A stretch of DNA of 64,000 nt from Phytoactinopolyspora alkaliphila (GCF_010550695.1 NZ_JAAGOB010000003.1:186001-250000); one strand, 5' to 3'; positions 36,775 through 44,962 are shown, counted from the first letter of the stretch. The notes: generated from the letters alone by a model not told the origin. A program made the numbers and translations.

Positions 36775-37566
36775 GTGACTGAGACCGACGCCGCCCTGGC
36801 GACTCGCCTCGCGCACGAGGCGGGCGCCCTGCTGCTCGACGTTCGTCGCCGGGACGGTGGCCACCTCGACGCGGCGTCCCTGCGCGCCGCCGGGGACCGG
36901 TCGGCACAGGAATTCCTGGCGGCCGCTCTGGCGTCGGCACGGCCCGCCGACGCCGTGCTGAGCGAGGAAGCCGCTGATGACCTCGCCAGGCTGGAAGCGG
37001 AGCGGGTCTGGATCATCGACCCGCTCGACGGCACCAAGGAGTACGCGGAGGGCCGCTCCGACTGGGCGGTGCACGTGGCGCTGTGGGAGCGGGGTGAGCT
37101 GGCGGCCGGCGCCGTCGCTCTGCCCGGGCGTGCCGTCACACTGTCCACCGATCCCGCGCCGGAGGTGCCGTCCACGCGCCGCGGCTCAGATGAACAGCCG
37201 TGGCGCATCGCCGTCAGCCGCAGCCGGGCGCCCGCCGTCGCTGAAAACGTCGCCCGGGTGCTTCCCGCCGAGCTGGTGCCGATGGGCTCTGCCGGTTACA
37301 AGGTGGCGTCGGTGGTGCTTGGTGAGGCCGACGGCTACGTCCACGCCGGTGGCCAGTATCAATGGGATTCCGCAGCGCCGGTGGCCGTCGCCCGCGCCGC
37401 AGGCCTGCACGCGAGCCGGCTGGACGGCTCACCGTTACGCTATAACGACGCCAACCCCTACCTGCCCGACCTGCTGGTCGCGCGGCCGGAGCTCGCGGAC
37501 GCGCTCCTGGCCGCTTCTTCCGGCTCAGCAACTGATCCGGCACCCGCCGTGAGGTCCCACACATGA
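36775..37566 (+). CDS. cysQ: 3'(2'),5'-bisphosphate nucleotidase (PAP phosphatase)
   Basis: Hydrolyses 3'-phosphoadenosine-5'-phosphate, the by-product of PAPS-using reactions, and is a member of the inositol-monophosphatase superfamily. It has 263 residues from GTG 36775 (GAGGAG upstream). The metal-binding motifs are SEEAADD near residue 65 and IDPLDGTKEYAEG near 80, with QWDSAAPVAVARAAG near 205. It overlaps cysD by 4 bases, so the two act in one sulfate-activation operon. Confidence 0.9.
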   Translation: MTETDAALATRLAHEAGALLLDVRRRDGGHLDAASLRAAGDRSAQEFLAAALASARPADAVLSEEAADDLARLEAERVWIIDPLDGTKEYAEGRSDWAVHVALWERGELAAGAVALPGRAVTLSTDPAPEVPSTRRGSDEQPWRIAVSRSRAPAVAENVARVLPAELVPMGSAGYKVASVVLGEADGYVHAGGQYQWDSAAPVAVARAAGLHASRLDGSPLRYNDANPYLPDLLVARPELADALLAASSGSATDPAPAVRSHT

Positions 37567-38471
37567 CGCTGCATGACTACCAACTGAGCCAGCTCGACGT
37601 TCTCGAGGCCGAGTCGGTCCACATCTTCCGGGAGGTCGCGGCGGAGCTGGAACGTCCCGTACTGCTCTTCTCCGGCGGCAAGGATTCCATTGTCATGCTG
37701 CGGCTGGCGGAGAAGGCGTTCTGGCCGGCGCCCATTCCGTTCCCGGTGATGCATGTCGACACGGGCCACAACTTCGCCGAAGTGCTTGAGTTCCGTGATC
37801 GCCGGGTGGCCGAGCTGGGGGTGAACCTGGTGGTGGCGTCCGTGCAGGATGCCATCGACCGCGGGCTGGTGGCGGAGGAGCCCAATGGCTCGCGCAACCG
37901 GATCCAGACACCGGTGCTCCTCGAAGCGGTGGAGAAGAACCGGTACACCGCTCTGTTCGGCGGTGCCCGCCGCGACGAGGAGAAAGCCCGTGCGAAAGAG
38001 CGCGTCTTCTCCTTCCGGGACGACTTCGGGCAGTGGGACCCGAAGAATCAGCGTCCCGAACTGTGGAACTTGTACAACGGCCGGATCCACCTGGGCGAGA
38101 GCATCCGGATCTTCCCGCTGTCCAACTGGACCGAGCTGGACGTCTGGCAGTACATCGCACAGGAGAACATCGAGGTGCCGTCGATCTACTACGCCCATGA
38201 ACGCGAGGTCTTCCTCCGTGACGGGATGCTCTACGCCAACAACGAGTTCTCCCGGCCGCGAGACGACGAGCAGACCTTCCTGGAGAAGGTGCGGTACCGC
38301 ACCGTGGGTGACGCCACGCTCACCGCGGCCGTGAAATCCGACGCCGACACGATCGAAAAGATCATCGAGGAGGTCGCCGCCACGCGGCTGACCGAGCGCG
38401 GAGCCACTCGCGGCGACGACCGGGTGAGCGAAGCGGCGATGGAAGACCGCAAGAAAGAGGGGTACTTCTGA
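37563..38471 (+). CDS. cysD: sulfate adenylyltransferase subunit 2
   Basis: Catalytic subunit of ATP sulfurylase, forming APS from sulfate and ATP. It has 302 residues of the PAPS reductase/N-type ATP-pyrophosphatase family. The PP-loop SGGKDS is at 37-42, followed by the family-typical FPVMHVDTGHNFAEV, then ALFGGARRDEEKARAKERVFSFRD and the C-terminal RYRTVGDATLT. It is translationally linked to cysQ and cysN. Confidence 0.95.
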   Translation: MTLHDYQLSQLDVLEAESVHIFREVAAELERPVLLFSGGKDSIVMLRLAEKAFWPAPIPFPVMHVDTGHNFAEVLEFRDRRVAELGVNLVVASVQDAIDRGLVAEEPNGSRNRIQTPVLLEAVEKNRYTALFGGARRDEEKARAKERVFSFRDDFGQWDPKNQRPELWNLYNGRIHLGESIRIFPLSNWTELDVWQYIAQENIEVPSIYYAHEREVFLRDGMLYANNEFSRPRDDEQTFLEKVRYRTVGDATLTAAVKSDADTIEKIIEEVAATRLTERGATRGDDRVSEAAMEDRKKEGYF

Positions 38472-39751
38472 TGACGCCCGATCTTCGAGCCGGGGCGACG
38501 GGCGGGCTTCTGCGCTTCGCCACGGCCGGTTCCGTCGACGACGGCAAGAGCACCCTGATCGGGCGGTTGCTGTTCGACTCCAAGTCGATCTTCACCGATC
38601 AGCTGGAGAGCGTCGAGCGGACCAGCAAGGAACGCGGTGACGAATACACGAACCTGGCGCTGCTGACCGATGGCCTGCGTGCCGAGCGTGAGCAAGGCAT
38701 CACCATCGACGTGGCCTACCGCTATTTCGCCACGCCGCGGCGGAAGTTCATCATCGCCGACACCCCGGGCCACGTTCAGTACACGCGGAACATGGTCACC
38801 GGTGCGTCGACGGCCGATCTGGCCATCGTGCTTGTGGACGCCCGCAAGGGACTGGTGGAGCAGAGTCGCCGGCACGCCTTCATCGTCTCCTTGCTTCGGG
38901 TCCCGCACCTGGTCCTCGCGGTGAACAAGATGGACCTGGTGGACTGGTCCGAGGAGGTGTTCGAGGAGATCTCGCACGAGTTCACCTCGTTCGCCACCAA
39001 GCTCGACATCCCGGATCTCACCGCCGTCCCCATCTCCGCGCTGCACGGCGACAACATCGTCAGCCGGTCCGAGAACACGCCCTGGTACCAGGGCTCGTCG
39101 CTGCTGCACCACCTGGAGCATGTGCACATCGCGAGCGACCGGAACCTGGTGGACGTCCGGTTCCCGGTCCAGTACGTGATCCGGCCGCAATCGCTGCAGC
39201 ATGCCGACTACCGCGGCTACGCGGGCCAGGTGGCCGGCGGTGTGCTGAAGAAGGGCGACGAGGTCATGGTCCTGCCCGGCGGGCTGACCAGCCGGATCGC
39301 CGCAATCGAGACCGCCGACGGCCCGGTGGGCGAGGCGTTCGCCCCGATGTCGGTGACTATCCGGCTTGAAGACGAGCTGGACATATCCCGCGGCGACATG
39401 ATCTGCCGCCCGCACAACCAGCCACACGTGGCCCAGGACATCGACGCCATGGTCTGCTGGATGGCTGACACTCCGCTGGTGCCCGGCCAGAAGCTGGCCA
39501 TCAAGCACACCACGCGCGCCGCCCGTACCGTCGTGAAAGACCTGCAGTATCGCCTGGACGTGAACAGCCTGCACCGCGACGAGTCGGCGGGTCAGCTCGG
39601 GCTCAACGACGTGGGCCGGGTGCGGCTGCGCACTACCGCGCCCCTGCTGGCCGACGAGTACCGGCGCAACCGGATCACCGGCGGCTTCATCCTGATCGAC
39701 GAGGCCACCAACCGCACGGTCGGCGCTGGCATGATTACCGGCGCCAACTGA
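38471..39751 (+). CDS. cysN: sulfate adenylyltransferase subunit 1 (GTPase)
   Basis: GTP-hydrolysing regulatory subunit of ATP sulfurylase, elongation-factor-like. It has 426 residues with the G1 loop GSVDDGKST at 20-28, G3 DTPGH at 97-101 and G4 NKMD at 152-155, then two beta-barrel domains. There is no C-terminal APS kinase (CysC) domain, and no cysC, cysH or sulfotransferase gene is in the window, so the fate of the APS is open: reduction elsewhere or PAPS-dependent sulfation. Confidence 0.95.
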   Translation: MTPDLRAGATGGLLRFATAGSVDDGKSTLIGRLLFDSKSIFTDQLESVERTSKERGDEYTNLALLTDGLRAEREQGITIDVAYRYFATPRRKFIIADTPGHVQYTRNMVTGASTADLAIVLVDARKGLVEQSRRHAFIVSLLRVPHLVLAVNKMDLVDWSEEVFEEISHEFTSFATKLDIPDLTAVPISALHGDNIVSRSENTPWYQGSSLLHHLEHVHIASDRNLVDVRFPVQYVIRPQSLQHADYRGYAGQVAGGVLKKGDEVMVLPGGLTSRIAAIETADGPVGEAFAPMSVTIRLEDELDISRGDMICRPHNQPHVAQDIDAMVCWMADTPLVPGQKLAIKHTTRAARTVVKDLQYRLDVNSLHRDESAGQLGLNDVGRVRLRTTAPLLADEYRRNRITGGFILIDEATNRTVGAGMITGAN

Positions 39752-39826
39752 CAGCCTGGCACCGGTCATCGCCGGAGCTCGCATGTGGGCTACTGCTCGT
39801 CGCACATGATCGCTACTCTGTGACGC

Positions 39827-40615
39827 GTGGGCTTGTACGTGGCGGACAGCGGGCCGGCCGGTGCCGACCCGGTCGTGTTCCTGCATGGCGTCGCCACCAC
39901 CAGCTGGATGTGGCGGCGTCAGGTGCGCGACCTGTCGGGTCGCCTGCGCTGCGTGACGGTTGACCTGCCCGGTCACGGGCGAAGCGCCGGCATCGCGTGG
40001 GAGTCGCTGGAGGCCACCGCGAAGCAGGTGGCCGAGGTGATCGAGGTCAAACTGGGCGGCCGGGCCAACATCGTGGGCATGTCCCTCGGCGGCTATGTGA
40101 CCGCCGTGCTTGCCGCGGCCCGGCCGGAGCTAGTGGCCAGCGCCATCGTCTCTGGTGTCAGCGTCGTCGCGGGGTCGATGTCGAAGCGGATGTGGCGGCG
40201 CAGCCAGCTGATGATGCAATACTCCTCCAGAGGGCTGTCCGCGAAGGCGAGCGCGGAGGCCTACGGCGTTCCCGAGGAGGACGTCGACGGCTACCGCAAG
40301 GCGAACACCTTCGGCTCGCGGCAGTCGCTCAGCCGGATGGGCGAGGAGATTTTCAGCTTCACCATCCCACCTGGGGCCGCACAGTCGCAGAGCCCACTGC
40401 TGGCGGTGGCCGGGGAACGTGAGAGTGAGCTGGTGATGAAGTCGCTGCCGCTGTTCGCCGAGGGGTTCGGGCGAGGTGAGGCCCGCTATGCGCCGAACAC
40501 CGGAGCCCGCTGGAACGGCGAGACGCCGGAGCTGTTCAACGTGATGGTGACCAGCTGGGTGGGCGAGCAACGGCTGCCGCCGCGGCTGCGTGATCCCGCC
40601 GGTTGGGTCCGTTGA
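39827..40615 (+). CDS. alpha/beta hydrolase
   Basis: A 262-residue alpha/beta-hydrolase fold protein. The oxyanion region is FLHGVATTSWMWR near residue 18, the strand-loop DLPGHGRSAG follows, and the nucleophile elbow is GMSLGG near residue 86. The acid and His partners are less clear: there is no obvious GxxD strand, and the C-terminal part is diverged. The start is GTG 39827, 76 bases after cysN and 124 before lasso gene B1. Whether it acts on the lasso peptide, for example as an isopeptidase or esterase, is unknown. Confidence 0.8.
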   Translation: MGLYVADSGPAGADPVVFLHGVATTSWMWRRQVRDLSGRLRCVTVDLPGHGRSAGIAWESLEATAKQVAEVIEVKLGGRANIVGMSLGGYVTAVLAAARPELVASAIVSGVSVVAGSMSKRMWRRSQLMMQYSSRGLSAKASAEAYGVPEEDVDGYRKANTFGSRQSLSRMGEEIFSFTIPPGAAQSQSPLLAVAGERESELVMKSLPLFAEGFGRGEARYAPNTGARWNGETPELFNVMVTSWVGEQRLPPRLRDPAGWVR

Positions 40616-40739
40616 TTCCAAGCGCTGCGTTTTCGTGCCATTTGAGCGTGCTTGGTGTACTGTGTCGCTCACATACGCGGTCGTCGGCGCCCGGTGGGAC
40701 GGAGTCGCCAGGACCGAGCTCTGGGGGGAGTGGGCTTGC

Positions 40740-41006
40740 GTGAAGCTCCGTACTGACGGCGTGACGTGGCGTGAGATCGATGGCGAGATGGTCATTCTCG
40801 ACCTGTCATCGTCCACATATTTGAGAACCAATCAGACCGGGTCGACGCTCTTGCGCCTGCTGGCCGAGGAAACATCCGTGGATGAGCTGGCCGACGGTTT
40901 GATGGCGGCCTACGGTATTCCAGCTGAACAGGCCAGCACCGACGTGGACGCGTTCCTGGAGATGTTGCGGGAAAAGAACCTGTTGGACACCGCCGGCGCC
41001 CGTTGA
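40740..41006 (+). CDS. lasso peptide RRE protein B1 (PqqD-like)
   Basis: An 88-residue PqqD-fold RiPP recognition element. VTWREIDGEMVILDLSSSTYL followed by NQTGSTLLRLLAEETSVDELADGLMAAYGI and a final helix is the usual winged-helix pattern. It binds the precursor leader and hands it to the B2 protease. The start is GTG 40740 behind GGGGGGAG. It precedes precursor gene A2 by 140 bases. As the only B1 in the window, it may serve both precursors, whose leaders share GSV-x-E-x-TL. Confidence 0.88.
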   Translation: MKLRTDGVTWREIDGEMVILDLSSSTYLRTNQTGSTLLRLLAEETSVDELADGLMAAYGIPAEQASTDVDAFLEMLREKNLLDTAGAR

Positions 41007-41088
41007 CCGAGCAACTGGCTGGGAATTCACCTCCGATGTACTCCCTTTGCCACTGAATAGGTCGATATGCTGCAAGTCGCGGACAGGA

Positions 41089-41109
41089 CGGGACACCTGA
41101 GCTGTCCCG
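41089..41109 (+). promoter_or_regulatory. hairpin in the A2 leader
   Basis: CGGGACA and TGTCCCG (7 perfect base pairs, 7-base loop), 38 bases before the A2 start, in a 140-base spacer with no other clear signal. It could end B1 transcription or act as an operator. Confidence 0.4.
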
Positions 41110-41146
41110 CGGCCGCGGAGAATCAAGGGGAGAGGGGGGCGGTCAG

Positions 41147-41278
41147 TTGAGTTATGAACCGCCGGCAATCGAAGAGATCGGGTCCGTCCGGGAGCTGACA
41201 CTGGCACAGGGCGGACGGGGCGACGGAGACCACGTCGTCTACTTCAGATACACACCGCCTGAGACCGGTCTTTCCTGA
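41147..41278 (+). CDS. lasso peptide precursor A2
   Basis: A 43-residue gene starting at TTG 41147, with no in-frame ATG/GTG. AAGGGGAGAGGGGGG precedes it. The leader (1-19) has Tyr3-x2-Pro6-x-Ile8, Gly12 and Thr18 at -2. Cleavage after Leu19 gives a 24-residue core: AQGGRGDGD (1-9), HVVYFRY (10-16), TPPETGLS (17-24). Ala1 to Asp9 would form a nine-residue isopeptide ring, as in paeninodin; Asp7 is a less usual alternative. Bulky Tyr13, Phe14, Arg15 and Tyr16 could act as plugs. The C-terminal Ser is the expected target of the linked kinase. It lies between B1 and cyclase C2. Confidence 0.88.
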   Translation: MSYEPPAIEEIGSVRELTLAQGGRGDGDHVVYFRYTPPETGLS

Positions 41279-41299
41279 CGGTCACGGGTCTGGGTCGAG

Positions 41300-41334
41300 C
41301 TCGCGCGTGACACCCCGGGGGTGCCGCGCGCGAG
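41300..41334 (+). terminator. attenuator-like hairpin between A2 and C2
   Basis: CTCGCGCG/CGCGCGAG outer stem with inner CACCCC/GGGGTG pairing, 22 bases after the A2 stop. Such a hairpin would raise the level of precursor mRNA relative to the enzyme genes. Confidence 0.6.
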
Positions 41335-41418
41335 TCTCGGCATTGGGCGGAGTGGGACCGCGAACGCCGCACCTCCCACACCGCCCACGCGTGATGTGTC
41401 GCGCTGAGAGGGGGCACG

Positions 41419-42636
41419 GTGCACAACCGTTCGCGAACGTTTGGGCGCGTCGCAGCGCTTGACGCCCATCGGCCGGCCTTCTGCCGGCCGACGGAATTCG
41501 AGATCGCGGCGGGCTGGGTGCACGGCGTCCTGCCGATGTCGCCGCCGCCAGAGACGCCCCTCTCTCCGCGAGCGGCGCTTGAGGCTGCGATCCTACCGAC
41601 GGTGGTGGCCGGCCACTGCATGGTCTCGTTCTCCGGCGGCCGTGACTCGTCGGCCGTTCTTGCGCTGGCCACGCACCTGGCACGGCGCGAAGGTGTGCCC
41701 TTGCCGGTGCCGGTGACGGAGGTCTTTCACGGCGTCGAGAGCACGGATGAGGCGCGGTGGCAGCGGCTTGTGATCGAGCATCTCGGAATCAGGGACTGGA
41801 TCCGGCTGCCGGTCGACCGTGATGGTGATCTCGTCGGTGATGCGGCGGCCGCGAGTCTCCTCCGACGAGGCCTGCTGAGCCTGCCCGCCTTGCACACCAA
41901 GGATGCGCTGTTGTCCGCGGCTCGCGGTGGCACGATGCTCACCGGAGAGGGTGGAGACGAGGTTCTGGGTGCCAGACGGATCACGCCACTCACCCTGATG
42001 CTCCGGATGCGCCGCCCGTTGTCTCGGCGCCTGGTCCGAGCCTGTGCGATGTCGGGCGCACCAGCGCCGGTCCGCCGCGCGGTGGTCCGATCGGAGCTGC
42101 GACGCACTGGAGACCGTGCGTGGATGAATCCCGAGGCGGCACGGACCCACCGGAAGCTGCTGGCAGCGGACGAGGCAGCAGAACCGCTGCCATGGCACCA
42201 GGCTGTGTGGTGGCTGAAGCACCGCAGAGCCGTTCACCTAGGCCTGCGTGATTATGCCCTGATCGCCGCGGAACACGACGTCGACCTGCGACATCCGCTG
42301 CTTGACGACGGCTTCCTCGCCGCGCTGGCACATTCCGGGGGGCGGTGGGGCTTCGCCGGGCGGACGGCCTTGATGCGTATTCTCTTCGCCGACCTTCTTC
42401 CTGACGAGCTCCTCCGAAGGTCGAGCAAGGCCAGTTTCGACCGCGCCTACATGAGTGACGCCACGCGCGAGTTCGCTCGCTCGTGGGACGGCCTCGGGGT
42501 GGATCCGACACTGGTGGACGTGGCCACGCTGCGTGCCGGCTGGCTGTCGGACCGGCCCGCCGCAGTCACCGGGCTACTGCTGCAGTCGGCCTGGTTGGCC
42601 ACGCGAACCGAGACCGTGCCGGGGAGACCGCGATGA
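41419..42636 (+). CDS. lasso cyclase C2 (asparagine synthase-related, no amidotransferase domain)
   Basis: A 405-residue ATP-dependent macrolactam synthetase. The PP-loop SFSGGRDSSAV is at residues 70-80 and the canonical second loop TGEGGDEV at 175-182, with DYALIAAEHDVDLRHPLLDDGFL and ELLRRSSKASFDRAY in the C-terminal half. It lacks the N-terminal glutaminase-like domain of about 200 residues found in most lasso cyclases, so it is either a natural short form or reduced. The start is GTG 41419 with GAGAGGGGG upstream. The frame before the start shows no similarity. Its stop overlaps the B2 start. Confidence 0.88.
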   Translation: MHNRSRTFGRVAALDAHRPAFCRPTEFEIAAGWVHGVLPMSPPPETPLSPRAALEAAILPTVVAGHCMVSFSGGRDSSAVLALATHLARREGVPLPVPVTEVFHGVESTDEARWQRLVIEHLGIRDWIRLPVDRDGDLVGDAAAASLLRRGLLSLPALHTKDALLSAARGGTMLTGEGGDEVLGARRITPLTLMLRMRRPLSRRLVRACAMSGAPAPVRRAVVRSELRRTGDRAWMNPEAARTHRKLLAADEAAEPLPWHQAVWWLKHRRAVHLGLRDYALIAAEHDVDLRHPLLDDGFLAALAHSGGRWGFAGRTALMRILFADLLPDELLRRSSKASFDRAYMSDATREFARSWDGLGVDPTLVDVATLRAGWLSDRPAAVTGLLLQSAWLATRTETVPGRPR

Positions 42637-43091
42637 AGAGGATAACGGCGCTAGCCAGAGCGGTGCCGTGGCGGGAGTGGCCGGCCGTGCTGACCGCGGC
42701 TGCGGTAGCCGTCATCGTCGAAATCGGTCTGCGCACCATGACATTGCCCCGCCTCGCGAAGCTTCTTGGAGTGCCGCTGCGCCTGGACGATGGTGTCGAC
42801 CTGATGCCGCCGGGAAGCCGAATCCATCTCCCTCCCGTCGCACGTCGCCGGCTCGCCGCCACGAGCCGGATCATGCGGCACTGGCCGCTGGGTGACACCT
42901 GTCTGCGCCGGGCTCTGGTCAGTGGTCAGCGCCTGCGAAGCCTACATCCCGTGTTGCGCGTCGGAGTGGCCAAGATCGACGGGCGCATTCAAGGTCATGC
43001 GTGGCTGGAGATCGAGGGAGTGAGCCTGGATCCCGCGGGTTCGGCGTCGCACTTGACCTTCGAGCCGATCCGCGGCGGGGAGGATTCATGA
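42633..43091 (+). CDS. lasso leader peptidase B2 (transglutaminase-like)
   Basis: A 152-residue cysteine protease that removes the lasso leader with B1. The catalytic triad can be placed at Cys90 (GDTCLRRAL), His122 (GHAWLEIEG) and Asp133 (SLDPAG), the usual B2 spacing. The N-terminal region with WPAVLTAAAVAVIVEIGLR is hydrophobic, as in other B2 proteins. The start ATG 42633 overlaps the C2 stop, and its own stop overlaps the kinase start. Confidence 0.92.
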   Translation: MKRITALARAVPWREWPAVLTAAAVAVIVEIGLRTMTLPRLAKLLGVPLRLDDGVDLMPPGSRIHLPPVARRRLAATSRIMRHWPLGDTCLRRALVSGQRLRSLHPVLRVGVAKIDGRIQGHAWLEIEGVSLDPAGSASHLTFEPIRGGEDS

Positions 43092-44044
43092 CCGGTACTC
43101 ATCTGCTGTACGGGTTGCGGGTACGTTCCGACGTTCCGCTCTATCAGCACCGTCCTGTGCCCGCCGATGGCACGCCACCGGACGTGCGGATCCGGCGAGG
43201 ACAGGATGTGCCTCGTACGGAGGAGTGTCCACCTGGCCAGGTCGTCGCTCATCTGGAAACCGATCGGCCCTACTACACCTTCTGCGTCAGCGAATCTGGC
43301 CAGCATGTCCTCCGCTTCTACCGGACCTGCGAGTTCGTGATCGACGCCGAGCTACGCGACGCCACGATGCATGTGGTCGAGGGGACGGATTCCGAGATCG
43401 CCGGCGTGCTGGCGGCCGGGGCGCTGCTCTCCTACATCCTGACCATGCGTGAACAGGTCGTCTTGCATGCCAGTGCCGTGCAGGTCGGTGATTCCGCGCT
43501 GGCGTTCGTCGGCCGCTCCGGCATGGGCAAGTCGACGATGGCGGCGTTGACCTGCGCGGCTGGGGCGTCTCTCATCACCGACGACGTACTGCGTGTGGAG
43601 TTCGGCGAGCATGGTGTGGCCTGCCGGCTCGGTGCTACCGAGTTGCGGTTGCGCAAAGCCGCGGCCGAACTGGCTGAGCGGTTCGCCGACCGCCCACCGA
43701 GCCGCGTCACCGGCGACGCTCGGGATGCGCTGCGGATGGTGGAGTCGAACGACGACGGTCTGCCGCTGGCCGCGATCGTGGTGCCGTTCCCGGACCGGGA
43801 GCGCTCCGACGTGGAGGTGGTCCGCGTGCCACCGATGGACGCGGTGATCTCGCTGCTGCGCTTCCCGCGGCTGCTCGGCTGGTCAGACGCCGCCGTCCTC
43901 GACCGCCAGTTCCGCGACATCGCCGACCTGGTGGAACGCGTGCCGGTGTATCAGGCGTTCGTGCCGTGGGGACCGCCGTTCGCCGAAGAGATCGGCGCGG
44001 ACATCGTTCGGGCCGTCGGCCTGAGTATCCCGTCGCACGCGTGA
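43088..44044 (+). CDS. HPr-kinase-like lasso peptide kinase
   Basis: A 318-residue protein of the HprK-related/PEP carboxykinase-like kinase type found in paeninodin-like lasso clusters, where it phosphorylates the C-terminal Ser of the precursor. The Walker A loop GRSGMGKST is at residues 142-150, preceded by VVLHASAV and followed by LITDDVLRVE (Walker-B-like). The C-terminal half carries LPLAAIVVPFPDRE. It is coupled to B2 by an ATGA overlap. Both candidate precursors in this locus end in Ser, which fits this activity. Confidence 0.88.
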   Translation: MTGTHLLYGLRVRSDVPLYQHRPVPADGTPPDVRIRRGQDVPRTEECPPGQVVAHLETDRPYYTFCVSESGQHVLRFYRTCEFVIDAELRDATMHVVEGTDSEIAGVLAAGALLSYILTMREQVVLHASAVQVGDSALAFVGRSGMGKSTMAALTCAAGASLITDDVLRVEFGEHGVACRLGATELRLRKAAAELAERFADRPPSRVTGDARDALRMVESNDDGLPLAAIVVPFPDRERSDVEVVRVPPMDAVISLLRFPRLLGWSDAAVLDRQFRDIADLVERVPVYQAFVPWGPPFAEEIGADIVRAVGLSIPSHA

Positions 44045-44157
44045 CTCGGTCCGGGCTTCCCCCACGGCGTGCTGCTCTTCGGCGGGCCACACACGCCTAG
44101 GGCGCGGCGGGCGAGGCGGCGCGACACCGCGGGAACGGGTTCGTGTAGAACAGGTAC

Positions 44158-44694
44158 GTGATCCGTCCTGCCCGGCAAGGGGACCTGCCCACCCTCCAGG
44201 ACATCGAACGCGCTGCGGGTGAGCCATTCAGGGACATCGGCATGGACATGATCGCCGACGACGATCCGCCCAGCGTCCACGACCTGGCCGAATACCAGGA
44301 GGCGGGACGTGCCTGGGTGTTCACCGATGAGCACGACACGCCGGTCGCGTACCTCCTGGTGCAGGCTGTCGACGGGTGTGCGCATGTGGAGCAGGTGTCG
44401 GTGCGCCCGGAGTTCGCGCGGCGCGGTATCGGCCGCCGGCTCATCGATGTCGCGGAAGAGTGGGCGGTTCGACACGGTCTGGAAGCGCTGACGTTGACCA
44501 CGTATGCCGAGGTGGCCTGGAACGCGCCCTACTACGAACGACTCGGTTTCCGGAGCCTCTCCGATCACGAACTGACCGCAGGCTTGCGGGAGATCCGTGA
44601 CGAGGAGAAGGCGCACGGACTGGATGCCTGGCCACGCGTCACCATGCGGCGCTCGTTGTCGGCGGCGACTCCCGCCTCAATTACGACGCCTTGA
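44158..44694 (+). CDS. GNAT-family N-acetyltransferase
   Basis: A 178-residue acetyl-CoA-dependent acetyltransferase: VEQVSVRPEFARRGIGRRLIDVAEEWA holds the acetyl-CoA-binding RRGIGRRL loop, and NAPYYERLGFRSL the usual C-terminal strand and Tyr. The start is GTG 44158, 113 bases after the kinase gene on the same strand. It could be part of the lasso operon or an unrelated housekeeping GNAT; the sequence cannot separate these. Substrate unknown. Confidence 0.85.
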   Translation: MIRPARQGDLPTLQDIERAAGEPFRDIGMDMIADDDPPSVHDLAEYQEAGRAWVFTDEHDTPVAYLLVQAVDGCAHVEQVSVRPEFARRGIGRRLIDVAEEWAVRHGLEALTLTTYAEVAWNAPYYERLGFRSLSDHELTAGLREIRDEEKAHGLDAWPRVTMRRSLSAATPASITTP

Positions 44695-44962
44695 GATAGG
44701 CCTCGAGTGCTTCGCGGAGCACGGTGGACGGGCGCTTGTGCTCGCGCTGGGCGCGCTCAAGCAGTGCCTCTCGGAGAGCCTCCGGCACCCTGGCTTTGAC
44801 CTCTGGCGACGTTCCACGGCGGGACAGTGACGGACGGCCTACAGTCCGCACTGCGTGCTCAGCCATCTCCGCGGCACGCGCCTCGTCGATGCGGTTGCCC
44901 TTGCTGTCGAGTACCACCTCTTCATCGAGGTCCAAGTCGCCGGCATCGTAGTACCTAGTCAT
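44681..44962 (-). CDS. ribbon-helix-helix antitoxin
   Basis: A 93-residue antitoxin-like protein. An acidic N-terminal half (MTRYYDAGDLDLDEEVVLD) is followed by a C-terminal ribbon-helix-helix domain (VKARVPEALREALLERAQREHKRPSTVLREALEAYL). The start is ATG 44962, inside the end of the toxin gene (8-base overlap). The toxin-first order and small sizes suggest a type II toxin-antitoxin pair. Its 3' end overlaps the convergent GNAT gene by 14 bases. Confidence 0.75.
   Translation of the reverse strand: MTRYYDAGDLDLDEEVVLDSKGNRIDEARAAEMAEHAVRTVGRPSLSRRGTSPEVKARVPEALREALLERAQREHKRPSTVLREALEAYLKAS

Noticed and set aside
41239-41672. Minus-strand frames opposite precursor A2 and the start of C2
   Set aside because: They overlap supported lasso genes and encode Arg/Pro/Ala-rich shadow sequence.
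34567-44044. Lanthipeptide or graspetide interpretation of the precursors
   Set aside because: No LanB/LanC/LanM, ATP-grasp or radical SAM gene is present; B1, B2 and AsnB-type genes point to lasso-type chemistry.
44158-44694. Assigning the GNAT as a lasso acetyltransferase
   Set aside because: Only proximity supports it: there is a 113-base gap, no overlap, and the sequence is that of a generic GNAT.
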